Part shown: positions 14,428 through 16,971 of the stretch, piece by piece
Layout of the letters: every line of letters starts with the position of its first letter
How positions within the stretch are numbered: the stretch's first letter is position 1
From: Myxococcales bacterium UBA1238
Lineage (GTDB): Bacteria; Myxococcota_A; Bradymonadia; UBA7976; UBA1532
Reading direction: 5' to 3'
Length of the DNA stretch: 16,971 nucleotides
NCBI GenBank assembly: GCA_002309015.1
Contig: DBWM01000058.1
Span: 1 to 16,971, forward strand
Notes under the pieces: model-generated
Database searches by the model: none
The model's input: the letters and a program-made list of their open reading frames with translations, nothing else
Told to the model about the DNA's origin: nothing
Translations under genes and position numbers: made by a program

Positions 14428-16971
14428 ATGATTGAGCAAAATGAGCAGTTTCCTTTAAATGAACTTTGTGAAGGGCTGCGCGCCGGGCAGCGCGTGGTGG
14501 ATGTGAGCGGGCTCGAAATCGATGCGTTCGCGTTTGTGGTGCAGCAGGCGCAGTCAAAGCTGAGTCGGCATTGTCTGGTGGTGGTGCCCGATGCGTCCGA
14601 TGCAAGGCGGGTTGCGGCGAATTTGCGTTGCTTGGTGGATGCGCCTAACGCTTCAAAATCACAGGTGATTTTATTGCCGCAGCTGGAGGCTTCGCCTTAT
14701 GGGCAGCTCAGTCCCGATCGCCAGGCGGTGATGGATTTGATGGCGGGGCTCGCACGGCTTTGCTGGGACGACGGGGCGGTTTTTACGGTGCTTTCGGCGG
14801 AGATGCTGGCGCGAAAGACGGTGCCTCGGGATGCGCTGATTGAGCAGAGCGTTCTGGTGGCCGCAGGTCAGCTATTGGAGCGCGATAAATGCTTGAGATC
14901 ATTGGCAGATAGCGGTTATCGCGCGGTGAGTGCGGTGGAGGATCCGGGCACGTTTGCGGTGCGCGGGGGCATCGTGGATGTGTTTCCGCCTCACCTTCGC
15001 CGCCCGGTGCGCATCGAGCTTTGGGGCGATGAAGTCGACAATTTAAGCTATTTTGAGCCCGAGACCCAGCGCCGTCTGGAGTCTGCAGGCGATGAGCTGG
15101 TGCTGCCGCCGGTGCGCGAGGAGTTTTTGGGAAAAGCGTTTCGCGAGCGCGCGCGCCAGGCTTTGCTGAAGCGGGCAGGGGAGGCGCAGGTACCTACCCG
15201 AAAACTTCAGCCGATGCTTGAAGATCTGCAGAATTCGATCCCGTTTATGGGGATTGAGGGTTTTCGCCCCGGCTTTTTTGATTCGCTTGGTTCAATTGTT
15301 GATTATTTAAGTTCAGATTGCTTCGTCGCGCTGTTCGATCCTATGGCGATCGGCGATCAAATGCGTAATCGTTTGAATTCTCTGCAAAATAGTTATGAAT
15401 CGTTAAAGGGTGAGGTCGCTTTTGCACCGGAAGCTCACCTTTGGGCGCCGAGCGAAGTGATGGCGTCGCTTGAAAATCGGGCGCTGATGCGCGCGCATCG
15501 GGTGCAGATGGTGGAGGAGCTGGGGGCGGTCGATGGGCCTTCGGATGCGCTGCGATTTGCTCTGCCGGGGAACGGGGATTTGAGTCAGGCTCTGCAGGCG
15601 GCGCGGGCGGATCGGGAACCGCTTAAGCCTTTAGCCGAAAAACTGAGACAATGGCTGGAGTTAGGGATGCGTCCCGTGCTGACGCTGAGTCAGCAGACCG
15701 GCGAAGAGCGCGTGGCGCGATTGCTTAAAAACTACGGCATCGAAATGGAGTTTGGCAGTGCGCCTGCTTGCGTTTATTTGCAGCCGCCGCGCATGGGCGA
15801 AGCGAAAGTTATCCTTTTAAAGGGGGGGGGATACGGTGGCTTTCATTTAACTTCGCACGGGATGGCATGGGTGACCGAAGAAGACTTGTTTGGTCACAAG
15901 GCGCCCAGGCGAAAGAAGGCCAAAACAGAAGACGCGCACACGCCGTTTTTGCAGAATTTTCGCGATCTTGAGCCCGGCGATTATGTGGTGCATCTGGATC
16001 ACGGCATTGGGCAGTATGTGGGTCTTAAAAAGCTGGTTCTGGGCAAGGGCGAGATGGATTTTTTGGAGATCGCCTTTGCGGGGCAGGACAAGCTCTATCT
16101 GCCGGTCTATAAGTTAGGTTATTTGCAAAAATTTGTGGGGCCCGGCAACACGCCGCCGCATATCGATAAGCTCGGGGGCTCGGCCTGGCAAAAAACGCGT
16201 CAAAAAGCGCAGGCCTGCGCAGAAGAGGATGCGCTCACGTTTTTGGATCTCTATGCCAGGCGCGAGCTCGCTCAGGGTTACGCGTTCAGTCCGCCCGACA
16301 GCTATTTTCGCGCGTTCGAGGCGCTGTTTCCCTTTGAAGAGACGCCGGATCAGGAGCGCGCGATCGAGGAGGTGCTGGCCGATATGGGCCGCGAGCGCCC
16401 GATGGATCGCTTGTTGTGCGGTGATGTTGGGTTTGGTAAGACGGAAGTCGCGTTGCGGGCGGCGATGAAGGCGGTACTCGATGCCAAGCAGGTGGCGGTT
16501 CTGGTGCCCACGACGGTGCTCGCGCTGCAGCATTACAAGAATTTTTTGGCGCGGTTTTCGCAATATCCCGTCCGCATCGAGCTCTTGAGCCGTCTGATTC
16601 CTAAAGAAAAACAAAAAAAGATTCTGGCCGACTGCGCGGCGGGCAAGGTCGACATCCTCATCGGCACGCATCGATTGCTTTCAAATGACGTGCAGTTTGC
16701 GGATTTGGGGCTGCTGATTCTGGATGAGGAGCATCGGTTTGGCGTGCGGCATAAGGAGCGCCTGAAGGAGCTTCGGACCCATATCGACGTGCTCACCATG
16801 ACGGCGACGCCGATCCCGCGAACGCTGCAGATGGCGTTAAACGGGCTTCGCGATTTGAGCGTGATCACGACGCCGCCGAACGATCGTCTGAGCGTGCGCA
16901 CGTTTGTTTGCCGGGCCACCGACGAGCTGGTGCGCGATGCGGTGATGCGCGAGCTCAGCCGCGGAGGGCAG
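14428..16971 (+). CDS. mfd: Transcription-repair coupling factor Mfd (3' end cut by window)
   Basis: 848 codons are open from ATG 14428 to the window edge; the family is usually about 1100-1200 residues, so the end of the translocase and the C-terminal inhibitory domain are missing. Mfd removes RNA polymerase stalled at DNA damage and recruits UvrA. The N-terminal UvrB-like part shows E-A-S-P-Y-G-Q-L-S-P-D and R-G-G-I-V-D-V-F-P (179-187). A basic linker (about 490-505) leads to the RNA-polymerase-interacting domain (from about 514: G-D-Y-V-V-H-L-D-H-G-I-G-Q-Y). The RecG-like motor follows, with Walker A G-D-V-G-F-G-K-T (665-672), DEEH box (766-769) and T-A-T-P-I-P-R-T (792-799). GC content is clearly higher than in much of the giant gene. 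A G9 run at 15822-15830 is read in frame as part of K-G-G-G-Y-G-G-F, and the sequence on both sides remains Mfd-like, so no frameshift is present in this copy. Confidence 0.97.
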   Translation, partial: MIEQNEQFPLNELCEGLRAGQRVVDVSGLEIDAFAFVVQQAQSKLSRHCLVVVPDASDARRVAANLRCLVDAPNASKSQVILLPQLEASPYGQLSPDRQAVMDLMAGLARLCWDDGAVFTVLSAEMLARKTVPRDALIEQSVLVAAGQLLERDKCLRSLADSGYRAVSAVEDPGTFAVRGGIVDVFPPHLRRPVRIELWGDEVDNLSYFEPETQRRLESAGDELVLPPVREEFLGKAFRERARQALLKRAGEAQVPTRKLQPMLEDLQNSIPFMGIEGFRPGFFDSLGSIVDYLSSDCFVALFDPMAIGDQMRNRLNSLQNSYESLKGEVAFAPEAHLWAPSEVMASLENRALMRAHRVQMVEELGAVDGPSDALRFALPGNGDLSQALQAARADREPLKPLAEKLRQWLELGMRPVLTLSQQTGEERVARLLKNYGIEMEFGSAPACVYLQPPRMGEAKVILLKGGGYGGFHLTSHGMAWVTEEDLFGHKAPRRKKAKTEDAHTPFLQNFRDLEPGDYVVHLDHGIGQYVGLKKLVLGKGEMDFLEIAFAGQDKLYLPVYKLGYLQKFVGPGNTPPHIDKLGGSAWQKTRQKAQACAEEDALTFLDLYARRELAQGYAFSPPDSYFRAFEALFPFEETPDQERAIEEVLADMGRERPMDRLLCGDVGFGKTEVALRAAMKAVLDAKQVAVLVPTTVLALQHYKNFLARFSQYPVRIELLSRLIPKEKQKKILADCAAGKVDILIGTHRLLSNDVQFADLGLLILDEEHRFGVRHKERLKELRTHIDVLTMTATPIPRTLQMALNGLRDLSVITTPPNDRLSVRTFVCRATDELVRDAVMRELSRGGQ
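15822..15830 (+). repeat. G9 homopolymer inside mfd
   Basis: Nine consecutive G preceded by ttttaaa (together aaagggggggg-type slippery sequence), at Mfd residues about 465-468. It is the longest homopolymer I noticed in the window. With nine G the Mfd frame is intact on both sides. Confidence 0.9.

Noticed and set aside
15768..16117. Two short + strand frames overlapping mfd as evidence of a frameshift
   Set aside because: The Mfd frame is continuous through the G9 run and conserved on both sides, so these are out-of-frame shadows.
16114..16671. 185-codon open frame on the minus strand
   Set aside because: Antisense to conserved Mfd motifs, which prove the + strand frame.

Overview
The window suggests a Gram-negative bacterium of the deltaproteobacterial type (Myxococcota/Bradymonadota-like). 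Three things point there: an outer-membrane FadL-family porin, a standard bacterial Mfd, and a giant Cys/Asp-rich secreted protein carrying MopE-type motifs (core C-D-G-x-D-N-D-C-D-G), a class common in those phyla. The taxonomic guess is inference. All three genes lie on the + strand. I see no rRNA, tRNA, CRISPR array, transposase or phage gene.

Positions 1-12540 are one uninterrupted reading frame of 4179 codons that fills three quarters of the window. Its true start may lie upstream. In order it holds: a hydrophobic N-terminus with a possible lipobox Cys18; a lectin-like beta domain (residues 52-291); a block with eight MopE/DxDxDG-type metal-binding motifs (about 344-1060); a very long array of short disulfide-type cysteine modules of at least three sub-types (about 1268-3100), interrupted by a Ser/Gln hinge made of perfect 18-nt repeats, an unrecognised AT-rich island and a compact GxPxC repeat; three to four EGF-like calcium-binding modules (about 3103-3283, plus a D-V-N-E-C near 3354); a mostly cysteine-poor beta segment; six four-cysteine units (about 3676-3975); and an IPT/TIG-like domain (about 3984-4108). 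It is most likely a very long, calcium-stiffened, disulfide-rich cell-surface or matrix protein (adhesion, contact, metal capture or predation). Function is unknown.

The 196-nt gap at 12541-12736 has a striking layout. The first 100 nt after the stop codon contain 43 C and 5 G, a rut-like signature for Rho termination. An extended -10 element and an imperfect 12-bp hairpin follow, then the Shine-Dalgarno of the next gene.

Positions 12737-14293 encode a complete OMPP1/FadL/TodX-family outer-membrane channel. An intrinsic terminator at 14379-14404 separates it from mfd (14428 to the window end), whose last quarter or so is cut off by the window edge. The giant surface protein and the porin share the cell envelope, but nothing shows that they work together; Mfd is a housekeeping neighbour. 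Several uninterrupted poly-G tracts (G6-G9), all on the coding strand, occur in the three genes and could be slippage-prone.
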